Source of the DNA: Karstenula rhodostoma CBS 690.94 | Lineage: Eukaryota > Ascomycota > Dothideomycetes > Pleosporales > Didymosphaeriaceae | Length of the DNA stretch: 64,000 nucleotides | Reading direction: 5' to 3' | Assembly (NCBI GenBank): GCA_010093485.1 | Contig: MU001497.1 | Coordinates: 734,513 to 798,512 of the forward strand | Part shown: positions 10,745 through 20,552 of the stretch, one piece after another | Position numbering within the stretch: position 1 is the first letter of the stretch | Layout: every line of letters starts with the position of its first letter | Program-made: the position numbers and the translations under genes | Notes under the pieces: generated by a model | Seen by the model: only the letters and a program-made list of their open reading frames with translations | Told to the model about the DNA's origin: nothing | Database searches by the model: none

Positions 10745-11623
10745 ATGTCGTGCCCAGATTGCTTCCGCGGCGGCGTCGTCACCGGGGACCCCAAAGGCAC
10801 GATCGAAACGCTCTACGGCGTCCCTACCTATGTCGCCAGTCCCCAGGATACTTTCTCGTCTCTTTCAACGATCGTGTATTTCACCGATGCTTTTGGCCTC
10901 GACCTCGTCAACAACAAAGTCCTCGCCGACGCATACGCCTCCGCGACTGGCGTCCGTGTCCTGGTCCCTGATATCATTCCCGGAGGCCCGGTGCCAGTCT
11001 GGCTTCTAGATACCATGGAAACAGTGATGGGTTCTGTCAGCCTGTTCGACGTATCCGGTCAGGTCAAGAGGTTCCTGAGTTTGTGTAGCATGATATGGCA
11101 GTTCGTGCCGTTCCTGTACCGCGCCAGACCCACTCTCCCCACGGCGTTCAACGCCTGCCTCGATTACGCGCGCAAAGTGAAAGCGGACCTCCCCGCTGGG
11201 GGCAAGTTGGGACTTGCGGGCTTCTGCTGGGGCGGCTACCCCACTGTCAACCTCTGCGCGCAGGCCGCTAGGGAAGGTGGAGACGAACGCCTTGTCGACG
11301 CAGCGTTCGCTGCACACCCGTCGGCTCTGAGCGCGCCGGATAATATCGTTGATGCCGTATTGAAGTTCAAGTCGCCGCTTTCCATTGCGCATGCGGAGAA
11401 TGACTTCAACTTGAAGACCCCCGCGGTAGAGGAAGCGGAGGCTACGCTGAGGCAGAAAGCTGGGGAGGGGGAGGGAGAGGATGGGTACAACTATCAGTTC
11501 AAGACGTATAAGGGTGTGGATCACGGTTTTGCGGTGAGGGCGAAACCTGGAGATGAGGCGGCAGCGAGGGCAGCGGATGAGGCCAAGGAGCAGGCGATTC
11601 AGTGGTTCAAGAAGTTCCTTTGA
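10745..11623 (+). CDS. Dienelactone hydrolase family protein
   Basis: One intronless frame of 292 residues starts at MSCPDCFRGG, a common N-terminus of fungal DLH proteins. The alpha/beta-hydrolase triad is complete: the nucleophile Cys161 in GFCWGG, Asp220 in HAENDFN and His260 in GVDHGF. Asp residues of the early strands (FTDAFGL, VPDIIPGG) fit the family. These enzymes hydrolyse dienelactones and other small esters or lactones, for example in aromatic catabolism; the true substrate is unknown here. The C-terminal helix is Ala/Glu-rich (EAAARAADEAKEQAIQWFKKFL). Confidence 0.92.
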   Translation: MSCPDCFRGGVVTGDPKGTIETLYGVPTYVASPQDTFSSLSTIVYFTDAFGLDLVNNKVLADAYASATGVRVLVPDIIPGGPVPVWLLDTMETVMGSVSLFDVSGQVKRFLSLCSMIWQFVPFLYRARPTLPTAFNACLDYARKVKADLPAGGKLGLAGFCWGGYPTVNLCAQAAREGGDERLVDAAFAAHPSALSAPDNIVDAVLKFKSPLSIAHAENDFNLKTPAVEEAEATLRQKAGEGEGEDGYNYQFKTYKGVDHGFAVRAKPGDEAAARAADEAKEQAIQWFKKFL

Positions 11624-12304
11624 GTTTGTCTGTCGGGTTGTCAGTTATGAGTTTCTCTTTCCAATGTTACATGCGACGGTCCACGAACGAATTTGCTATG
11701 TAAGGTCGATCCGAAGCCACTTTGGGAGTCGAAAATGAGTGAGAGGTAGAGTTTCCGTTGTGGTACTGACGCTGGGCGAGATTATCGTTCCAAGGCAGTA
11801 GTTTCATACAATCTAATGTCGCTACACTTGAGGTGCGTCTGACGTGCGAGGGCAAGTTCCTCGATGACTTCACTTCGCAAGTGAGCTTAACAATAACACA
11901 ACATGAACCAAACAAGGGGCGATATAAGTACTACTCGTCCCAGCTAAGTTTTGCGGAGAAGTCGTGTTACTTTTAGAGGGAGATCATGAGATCACTGTTG
12001 GGTATGAAGTCTCTTGATCTTGTGTGAGTTATGCTGGAAAGCAACTTGTACGCAGGACACGCCGCATCATCGAAGGGGCGAAAGTACGTCATGTATAGGT
12101 TGGTAAGATTGAATTCGGCTTGTCAGTTGTTGACTTCGCGAGCTTCTGCAAGCCGCGGCTGAATTCGGCTTGTAAAGGCGAGGGGGCGCGTTAGACAAAA
12201 AAACGCTCGCACACAGGCCTTGTGCTCCACCCTAAGCCCAGCCATCGCCCCTGAGGGCCACCACAACTCTCCAGAGGCCCCAGACAACGTCTGGAGGCAA
12301 AAAA
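11624..12304. other. Intergenic, start of an AT-richer gene-poor stretch
   Basis: No gene seen. The phrase GAATTCGGCTTGT occurs twice (around 12112-12124 and 12161-12173), a small local duplication. Base composition becomes visibly more AT-rich and uneven from here to about 14.6 kb. Confidence 0.4.
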
Positions 12305-12413
12305 TGCATCGGCCGGGAATCGAACCCGGGGCTAGCCGACATCTTAATTAACCGGGCTCAATTCCCGGCCAATGCGATGGCAACGGCTAATTTTACCACT
12401 AAACCACCGATGC
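12305..12413 (-). tRNA. tRNA-Gly (anticodon GCC) with a 38-nt intron
   Basis: On the minus strand all cloverleaf parts are present. The acceptor stem is GCATCGG paired with CCGATGC. The D arm is GTGGTTTAGTGGTAAAAT, including an A-box-like element. The anticodon stem is AGCCG paired with CGGCT around loop TTGCCAT (anticodon GCC). The T arm is CCGGG-TTCGATT-CCCGG, serving as B box. The anticodon arm is split by about 38 nt (12377-12340) at the canonical 37/38 site. The intron contains TTGGC, able to pair with the anticodon as in normal pre-tRNAs. Without the intron the tRNA is about 71 nt plus CCA. Oddly, the intron also carries a near-perfect inverted copy of the T-arm/acceptor half of the gene (see the separate repeat entry), which could hinder folding. 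Splicing and function are inferred, not proven. Confidence 0.85.
12306..12375. repeat. 24-bp inverted repeat joining tRNA 3' half and its intron
   Basis: The left arm 12306-12329 is the tRNA acceptor/T-arm end. The right arm 12352-12375 lies inside the tRNA intron. 21 of 24 positions are identical in inverted orientation. In the RNA all three differences would still pair as G-U wobbles, so the pre-tRNA could form a continuous 24-bp helix around a 22-nt loop. Confidence 0.9.
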
Positions 12414-12624
12414 TATTAGTGATTTGATGTATTATTGGGCAATGTAGGAATATATATTCCAGAATTCTGGGCATAACTGAGCAAGCTCTTACGAGAAGGG
12501 CGCAAGCGGGGCTCGGAGCAGGATTTTTCGAACATGCACGGTTTAAAGTATGATGTCATGACTCAGGGCTCTAGAACGCGAACCCCGCGTTAAAATTGAC
12601 ATTGACTGGGGGTTATACAGATGA

Positions 12625-12661
12625 ATGGCAACGGCTAATTTTACGTCTAAACCACCGATGC
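12625..12661 (-). pseudogene. 5'-half copy of tRNA-Gly(GCC)
   Basis: These 37 bp match the 5' half of the tRNA-Gly gene (12377-12413) at 35 of 37 positions, from the first base of the acceptor stem to the anticodon loop. The copy ends where the intron begins in the full gene. The two changes lie in the D arm (CA to GT on the plus strand). No matching 3' half follows, so this cannot make a tRNA. Confidence 0.8.
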
Positions 12662-14662
12662 GGTTTTCACTTTATAAAAGTCATGTTAGATATAGAAATA
12701 AATATGGTAGAAAACTACTTCTTGACCGTAATTCACAGGTTACCGGGTTTTAAAATTCAAAAACGACTTCTCTTATGATACTATAGCAGGCTTCGCCTAC
12801 GAGTGTGAGCGAAAATTAGGCCCGGTTGGTCGCTTATAACATAGAACAATGTGTTACTAAGCATCACTTTTCCGATTTGACATGACCGAATATCAACCCG
12901 CTAACGTGCATGAGCTCGCAGATGGTCTCGTGTTTTTGCAAGTAGGATTGGCACTGGAAAGCCTACGCCTGACTATTCTTATAAACCCTGCACGAGCTGA
13001 GAGCGCGTGCGAGAATCTCAGGTCCTTGGATTTCGGGCCACGGTGTACTGCCATAAAGACGAATGCACGTGTGGCTTATAATTATTTAGGGGATATCAGG
13101 AGAAAATAGAGAAACATAATAGAGTGTCAGTCACTCGTTTGCTTTCTTGAGCAATGCTACAAGCCAAAACAATATACGTGTACCCAATGCGTCTTTCCTT
13201 ACCACACGTTATCATATGGAGACGGCTCCACCATTAGTGAAATCGGATTTCTGATCTTGTCCCTTAGCTTTTCGAATGATTTGCCGTAGTCATTCTTTCT
13301 CCATAATTTCCTGCCCACGGTTTCCGCTTCACTTGCATCGAGCCCAATTCCAAGATTGCAATCTGTAGGATCAGCAAAGACAAGTTCACGGCGATGAACA
13401 TCCTTCTAAAGTGCAGCACTGAGCATGGACCACACCAGTCTACTATCATTTCCTAACGTTGGACTGAACAGATAAGCATTTTACTACTCAATATGCGCAT
13501 GCACGAATCGGAGACGTACTGCGAGGCAGGTGGACTGCTTGAGTAAGGAAAGGGTGGACCGGGTGTGGCCAGGCAGGAATGGACAGGGCTCACCTGCATC
13601 TAGAGGATCATCTTTTCACCTGGATGTTCGTCTACAAACATCTTTTTGAGAATATTCCCAATGTTCCTCCAACACGCCCATCTCTTCGAACGATCCTTCC
13701 TCGAGTTCGGCTGCATCGTGACAAGCGATCAAAGAGAGGATCATGACCCGGGAGCAGCCGAGATATTCCATAGGGCTACGCCCTAAGCCACACAAATCAC
13801 GCCCAATAGTACCGGATTATCAATAGTCTAGCATTAGTTATAGTGGGAAGTGTAAGATGGTAATCCTTTCTACGAGGACCCAGGCGTCCTGTTCCAGGAT
13901 CGAGCGGTTCGTGGATATATAGCTTCTTATTTTGCTCTTCAGATATTACAGGCATAACTGATTTACATGTATGCTAGAGCTTTTAGGGTCACTGAACTGG
14001 AGACGCAGACTTCGGCATCAACACAACCAAATCGACGCCCTTAAAGACCTCTTAGCTTGTAACGTGAGCTCCTCTCTTGTTAAGTTCTTGGACTCTCTAG
14101 ATGCGGAGGAGTTCCTGAACAGAGTGAGACAGTTAATCAAAGTTGTTTTCGGGTAACTATCACAGAGAAAATTTGCTACAAGTTGACTTGTAAAGTATAG
14201 CGTCGAATTTGTGTATCTACTATATAAATATTAGAATAAAGCTAATAGCAATCCTATGAGTAGTTTGAATAGTTGTAGTTCAAGACCGTTCAAGGAGTCT
14301 GAAGGTCGGGGCGATTCCCACTTCCTGCGACGATTGACGAGAGTTAGATAATGTGCCCCGCTCTGCTCGCGACGCCTCGCCTTTGATTGGCTTCGTATTT
14401 ACCACGATTGGAAGTTGGTAAATCAGCCTGTTTGTTCTCACCGGATTTATCTTATCGATACTAGGTAGTTGCATGAGCCCAAGTGCTCGCTCAGCCTACC
14501 GTTCCTACCGTAGAGTTATTCTATCGCTTGGCGTCTCGCCTTGTGGCCGAAGTAGAATGAAGCGAATATTTCCAGTTGGTCTACTTTTGAAATAAAAAGG
14601 CTGCTAACCCTCAGTGCTGATAGTTATTGTTATTTGACTTGCTCGGTAATTTGATTCGGTGT
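12662..14662. other. Gene-poor AT-richer region
   Basis: No gene is recognised on either strand; open frames are short and lack conserved motifs. The sequence may hold decayed mobile elements, but I cannot identify coding remnants or terminal repeats. Confidence 0.4.
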
Positions 14663-15682
14663 ATGGCTGGGTACGAGACGTTAGGCTCCATGATGGGGGC
14701 TCACCCAGAAGTCGCTGTTATCCGCCGATTCGGTTCACTCAACGCGCGGAACATCCTGTACCTTCAAGCAGAGCTGACGGCACTGGAGCTGAAGCTCAAG
14801 AAGTGCGCCGAGGCTGACATGGATTCGGGGCATCAAGACCGTACGATTTATGACCGGGACTGGCAAACTCTGAGTGAGTCTCTACATTCTGAGGATGGTA
14901 GTCCGGAGCAATGGAAGACCATCTTGAGTATTCGTACGTTGCTCAAAGAATACAGTGAGCGATTCCTACGCAAACCATATCTTACGATTTACTAATTACT
15001 ATTTTGTGCAGACGAAGCCATTGTGTTGCAGAATCTTGTTATGAAACTCAAAGCTCCAAACGCCAAGGACCTCCAATTTCTCCAGACTTGGATGCAGACC
15101 CCTTCCATGGGCAACGTCTATCTTCTTGGCTCAGACAGTGATATTTGGGAGAAACCAGACCCTTACGACCTTATCTGTCTGAAGCGTAGAGAGAACCATA
15201 GCCCGATATCGCGCTTTTTGAGCGGTTTCATCGTCAATTGGTACCACTGGTTGTTGGGTCGCTATTTGCGCGTCAGTATCACCTGCAGAGCCAAATGTTC
15301 AGCGCTTGCTCACGTCATTCCAGAAACCAGATGGTACCTCTTTGCACGCGAACACTGTGCATTACTCCCAAGATACCCTGCTATATCTTAGCACCTTGAT
15401 TGGTACCGTCTTCGCCTCGATTCTTCCTGTCGTCTCAACGATAGTGCTTTACTATGTGAGAAGTATGACTTCGCGCCTTGCTCTTGTAGGTGTATTCACG
15501 GGCATGTTCTCCGCCGCCTTGGGGATCTTTACGAATGGGCGTACTATCGAGATATTTTCAGCAACTGCAGCGTGAGTTCCGCCAGCCCGTATCGAACCAG
15601 ATAGACTTCCTGACTTGGCCATAGATTTGCTGCTGTTCAGGTCGTATTCGTGGGAACCACTACGAGCAGCTCCACTATTTGA
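14663..15682 (+). CDS. DUF6594-type membrane protein
   Basis: Four exons, 14663-14954, 15012-15271, 15324-15571 and 15625-15682, join in frame to about 285 residues. The N-terminal part has the family layout: AGYETLGSMMGAHPEVAVIRRFGSLNARNILYLQAEL, an Arg/Phe block then a helical linker, followed by LLKEYNEAIVLQ and a short PxxxDLxxL element. The C-terminus has about three hydrophobic segments (LSTLIGTVFASILPVVSTIVLYYV; LALVGVFTGMFSAALGIF; and the segment across the last intron into AAVQVVFVGT). DUF6594 proteins are abundant, lineage-expanded fungal membrane proteins of unknown function. The second intron uses a weaker donor (GTCAGT). It sits tail-to-tail with the TPR/retropepsin gene in the gene-poor island. 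Confidence 0.75.
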
Positions 15683-15926
15683 CAGATTGCCGATTCATCT
15701 CGAATCGAAGTGCGATTCGAAATGTTGGTCTTATATTCCGTCAAGTTCAAGATCGCAGCGAGATCTTTCTCCAAGTCTGTCGGACCAAGCCAGGTGGATG
15801 TTTTGATTAGTATGCATATTTCTAGTCTTGAGCGTAATGTGACAGTTGTCAACTATCAATCCCTCTACGATGCGATAACTCGAACTGATGAAACATGCGT
15901 GAAACTTTGCTATCCCCCAGGGCTTA

Positions 15927-17581
15927 TCACTGTTGAGACTGGTTTCCCTGCGCCTGTTGCTGCGCTTGTTGAGATGCTTTTGCTTGTTTCCTCTTATCAA
16001 GTGCTTCTTTCTCCGCCTTCTGGTTTTCTTTCGCATCACTAGTCGCTTTGTCATCTTCCAGTGTTTTTGTCAGTCGAATGTCAAATCCTACGTTCGGGAG
16101 AATGGACGCACCTTTTTTGATTTTATTGTGAGCGATCAGCGGTACCATTGCATCATTGATACTCATGAGTCCCGCCCTCTCGATGTAGTCAATGCCAATC
16201 AAAAGATCGAATTGATCAATGTCGGCAAACACAAAGAATCGACAGTGATGAGACTTGTTACCACGTGGATGCTTCCTCCATGTCAATTCAATAACACCGG
16301 CTGCACGGACAGCAGTCCCATGGGCGTCCACGATCCCTGGAGACTCAAACTCTTGCGATACAGAAGAGGCCTTATCCAGGCGCTCTACGAGTTTCAAAGA
16401 AACCCAATTTCCTGTTTGACACGCAGTGTCTATTAGAGCCACAGCGGTGTGTTTATCCCCATTGTCATCAAATATTACGACATCCCAATTGGAAAGCTGG
16501 ACGTGTGAGTATATGCCCTCACACAAAAGATTTGAACACTTACCTGCTCTCCACTCCCTTCCTTGGGTGACCATGCCGTCACAGCGCCTTGTAATTTGGC
16601 ATGCTTGATCTCGAGCAGAGAAGCCGGGCTCCCATTGATCCATGCTTCCGCTTTCTTAGCGTCGGCCTGTCTACCTGACACATTATACAACTTCACTAAC
16701 TCGTCTGCAGCTTGCTCGATGTAATCAATCGAGTCGTGATCCTGTCGATTTGGTCCCGTTTCTGGCAGAAGCGACAGCAATGTCTTCTCGGCCTCTATGT
16801 CGTTTCCACTGCGCCTCTGCGTACTACCTAGATTGACGGCGGCCCTAAGGTAGAACTGGTTCGTGATGCCCCTCGTACTTGAACATATATCGCGATTCTC
16901 TTGATATATGTTCGCCGCCTTTTTCAGGTCTCCAAACTCGCCGTAAAGTGCTCCCAGCCTGAATTGCGCGTGGATTGTCTCCAGGTTTCCGGAGCTGCCG
17001 TGTGCTTTCCTGAATCCAGCGAGCGCATGCTGATGATACTCGAGTGCTTTGTTGTACTCTTGGAGGTTTACGTAGACTGAGCCCAGCTGCAGGACCACTC
17101 CGAGTGTTCTTGGGTCCTGAGGACCCAAGGTTTGTTTGAGAATTTCCAGAAAACTTTCTCCTTTCTCCTTCGCCTCAATCCACTGTCTTTGACGCACAAA
17201 CTCCGTCAATAGAAGTCCAGTGTAATCCAGCGTATTCAAATGGCTGGGTCCAAATCTCTTCTTATTGACATCCTCGCACTTCTTCCAAAGTGCCCAAGCT
17301 TCAAGATATTGCCCCATCGCTCTATAAGAGCGAGCCAGCTGGCCGCGAACTGCCGTTGTATCGTCAGCGTCATCTCCTAAGGCTTCCCGATAGGCTTGGA
17401 CGCAGAACTCCAACTTTTCGGCTGCCTCGGCCCATTTCAAGTTTTGCTGTAGGCGGACGCCTTCGTCCGAGACAGCCCTGATCGACTGGAGATCGACAGC
17501 GGCTTGTGGGGAATCTTCAGCCCGGTTTGGTCGAAATGCCCTTCGGAAGTCTTCGGTATACGGTCCGAACATATTAGACAT
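15927..17581 (-). CDS. TPR-repeat protein fused to a retropepsin-like aspartic protease domain
   Basis: Exon 1 17581-16544 and exon 2 16496-15927 join in phase 0 (intron GTAAGT..CAG), giving about 535 residues. Residues ~35-330 form tetratricopeptide helices: EGVRLQQNLKWAEAAEKLEFC, LARSYRAMGQYLEAWALWKK, LGSVYVNLQEYNKALEYHQHAL, LGALYGEFGDLKKAANIY. Residues ~347-470 look like a single-domain retropepsin fold, with VALIDTACQTGNWVS (putative active-site Asp369) and the later strand FFVFADIDQFDLLIGIDYI, where FDLLIG is the usual hydrophobic-hydrophobic-Gly element. The catalytic triplet is DTA rather than DTG or DSG, which may weaken activity. The end is a Gln/Lys-rich tail. Repeat-plus-effector layouts of this kind occur among fungal STAND/NLR-related proteins, but no NTPase is present here. 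Confidence 0.75.
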
Positions 17582-19072
17582 GTTGGGAGATTATGCGGTT
17601 CCTTGGCTACCTTTTGAGACCTTTATTGTGTACAGAATAACCCGAATGTATCCGGGCAGGTATTTTGGACGATTACGAAGAGACACTTCTATCAGTGAAC
17701 GTATCCGTCCGCTCCACCCTCACCGGCGATGGCGTTATAGATCTCGGCTTATTGGCTTGGAATCTCATGCTGTGCTACATGCGGAGCCTCTGCGGTCAGG
17801 CCACGACGCAACCTTCAGCTCCAGCTGAGCATTCGTAGCCAATCGCATCAGCCAGAATATCTTTTTTGCATCTTGAGAGCTGCAAGAACAGGCCGCATGG
17901 CCATTCCATTAGCCTAAACAGTCACCAATCACGGACAGAAACGGCTCTCAGAATGTAAAGGTATACCCGACAAACGAATCGACCCAGAACTTAGTGGAAC
18001 ACAGCACATGTCAAAGAAAGGTATTGCCGGTAGGGCATTCTTTGCGGACTGGTACCGGTGGAAGACCGAGATCCAGAAGGACGCAGTGGGTGCGTTATCA
18101 AACCACGCTTTCCCATTCTCCGAGCTCCAAGCAGCCGCCGAGTAGTAAGGTGTACCGCTCGCCTCTATTAGCCAGGCTCTTCCTCGTAATCCGATCCGGA
18201 TATACTGCGCAGTACAACGTGATGCCTGACGCGAAACGCACCGAGCTCGACGATATCTACCAGCACACGAAACCCAGCAATATCGGTGTCCAGGCCTCGT
18301 AGGAGTTCGTTTCTTTTTTTCTTGCGTGCGTAGGATTTGCACAGAACAAGGGAGGGGAAGGTGTACGTTCTTCCTGACGAGCGCACCAATGAATGTAAAG
18401 GATGGGGTTGCGACTCCCCCGAACACTTTGGCTTTCTTCCATATACATACAAAGCTGTTGATCGCTCTTGCTGTCCGGATCGTCCTCCAGACATCGAGGT
18501 TCTGCTGCCACTCCCCGAAATGCCATATATTTCGAGTGTTGAGAACCAGCCCCTCCGTTCAACGTTATCGAAAAGAGGAAGATACCAGAATACATAAGGT
18601 TTCCACACATGGCCCATGACGCAAGACGAGGAAGGATTCAGACCCGAAGCCCGAGTGCGGAGAAAGCGTTATATGCAAGGGGTGCGACAAGGGTGTGTCG
18701 GAGCACGGGCCGTAATCGTACGATTGGGCCAAACGTTTTAAAAGGAGCAGAGACCCGTTGTAGCAGTTCGATAGTTGAAAAAGTCCCATTGCGTGGTATC
18801 TTGGATTAGACGGCAGGCCTTCATCCTGTTCGTCGACGAGCACCTCTTTCGCCGCCATGACTATGCGTTCCCTAGCACTACATACCAAAAGCCACCGAGG
18901 TGGCATGTAGGGTTACCATATTCGCCCGTACGCCCATTGTTCACGATCCCTAGAAAAAGATGGAAGCATAAGGTCCATCAAAGAAACCAGAAAGGGCGTC
19001 CAGGTATTCGAAAACGAAAGACAGATTACAAGAGGATATGGTTGCAAGAAGGCTGGTGAAGATCAAATCACT
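17582..19072. other. Intergenic with one possible coding remnant
   Basis: No complete gene is seen across about 1.5 kb. One short frame (17924-18145, plus strand) looks protein-like and is listed separately. Other open frames overlap each other without codon-like structure. Confidence 0.4.
17924..18145 (+). CDS. Possible small protein or terminal exon, 45-73 codons
   Basis: A plus-strand frame is open from just after a CTAAACAG acceptor-like site to the TAG at 18143-18145. From ATG 18008 it encodes 45 residues with a natural-looking composition: SKKGIAGRAFFADWYRWKT, EIQKDAVGALSNHAFPFSE, and LQAAAE at the end. The frame remains open for 28 codons upstream of that ATG, so this may be the last exon of a small gene, or a decayed one. 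I do not recognise the family. It is too short to rely on without homologues. Confidence 0.3.
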   Translation, partial: TNHGQKRLSECKGIPDKRIDPELSGTQHMSKKGIAGRAFFADWYRWKTEIQKDAVGALSNHAFPFSELQAAAE

Positions 19073-20552
19073 TCAGTAGAAGTTGCCGTGTGGTACGGCA
19101 CAGAAGATTCCGACAATGATGAAGGAGAGGATAGTGGCGCCGAGGATGGCTTGCAGGAAGATGGTATCCTGGATCTGGCGCAGGGCAGGCTCCTGGATCC
19201 AGACCTCTCGGTCAAAGATCTTGCGGATGACATTGCGCTTCTCGTATTTGGCGACCCACGGCTCGTCCTCGTAGCTGTTGCTGGATGCGTGGGATGTCAG
19301 ACTGTCGAGCGAGTCGCCCTTCAGATCGATGCTGGCAGCAGGTTCGTCGTCGGAGGCGAACAGTTCCCACGGACGGAGGTGGCGATGGTGCATACCGTGC
19401 AGGACGACGCACATTCCCTTCCAAGCCGCAATCAAGGTCGAAATGCCAACCATGAAGCCGATGAGAGATAGGACACGCCAGGCACGGCCAACGCTGCTGA
19501 GGGTGATGAGCAGAGCGGCAATGAAGCCTCCAACGATACCGCCAAGGCCGAGACCGCGTGCGAAAATGACGCGAGGACGATTGCCGTTGCAGATGGTCCA
19601 TCGGATGAAGTTGGGATGAGCCTGGCATCGGAGCGACCACTCGACGGTGGCGATGACTTGGCGGAAAGCAGACGGATGAGTCGTGTGTTGAAGGGCATGG
19701 AGCAGGGTAGTGCGCTCCTTGGAAGACAGGTTCAGCTGGCGATTACCTCCATCTGCGACATAGATGGATATGATGCGGGTAATCTCCTCGCGATAGGGCT
19801 GGACAGAGACTGTTGACGACAATGAGCATGGGCGACCTAGGGATTCAAGACAAGTCAGTTTAACTCACGAGGCTTCCACTTGAGGCCTGCACTCTCGAAC
19901 GCACCTGTCGCACGTTGAGCGTGGTCGGTCTTGGCCCCAGACATCAGACTGACATCATAGGAATCAAGTGACTCGCCGCCTTCGCGCTTCAGGTCGCCAT
20001 TCGGAGTACGTGGCGGGGTGAAGAATGGATTGTTCTTCTCGGCTTCGGTCGGTTTGAATTCGGCGGCGAAGTCGGTCCCCTTGAAGACTACAGCCGTCTC
20101 CGGGCTGAGTTGCTTGGGCCGGACGGGGGTCTCTGCCTCGCGGTCTTCGAACCACTCTGGCGACAGTGCCTTCTCGTTCTCAGGCAGCTCGTTGAAACGC
20201 TTGATGTAGCTTCGGAACCAGAGGAAGAACTGCAGATTCTCGGCTGAGAGCTCAATGTACTTGAGGTAGTTCATGAAGTCACGGGTGGTGCATGGCTGGA
20301 CTCGGCGTCAGCAAGTGGCACGTCGCAGTCGGTGAGGTTGTTCGGGCTGGATGGGTGACTTACAGGGCAGGTGCCACCGGAGATGATGCGGTCAAAGGAG
20401 AGGGCCTCGGGGATGCCATGGGACATGCCGCTGGAACCAGACTTGACCGACTCATCGATGGACTTTTGCTTGTCGGTGCCGGAGAGCGAGGCGCGCGGTG
20501 AGTCGGCGCGAGCCATGTGCGCAGGGCGGCGGTAGTTGATGGGGTAGACCAT
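19073..20552 (-). CDS. RAX1: RAX1-like RGS-domain membrane protein
   Basis: Three exons, 20552-20364, 20295-19869 and 19836-19073, give about 459 residues. After a Ser-rich lead, an RGS domain starts at PCTTRDFMNYLKYIELSAENLQFFLWFRSYIKRF. It is interrupted by an acidic, Pro-rich linker, as in yeast Rax1, and resumes with YREEITRIISIYVADGG. The C-terminal third has three hydrophobic segments: GIVGGFIAALLITLSS, VLSLIGFMVGISTLIAAW and LGATILSFIIVGIFCAV. Rax1 marks bud sites with Rax2 in yeast; in filamentous fungi the pair is linked to polarity and tip growth. An in-frame ATG at 20768 would add a Ser/Pro-rich lead. I chose 20552 because it begins the conserved MVYPINYRRP. Confidence 0.88.
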
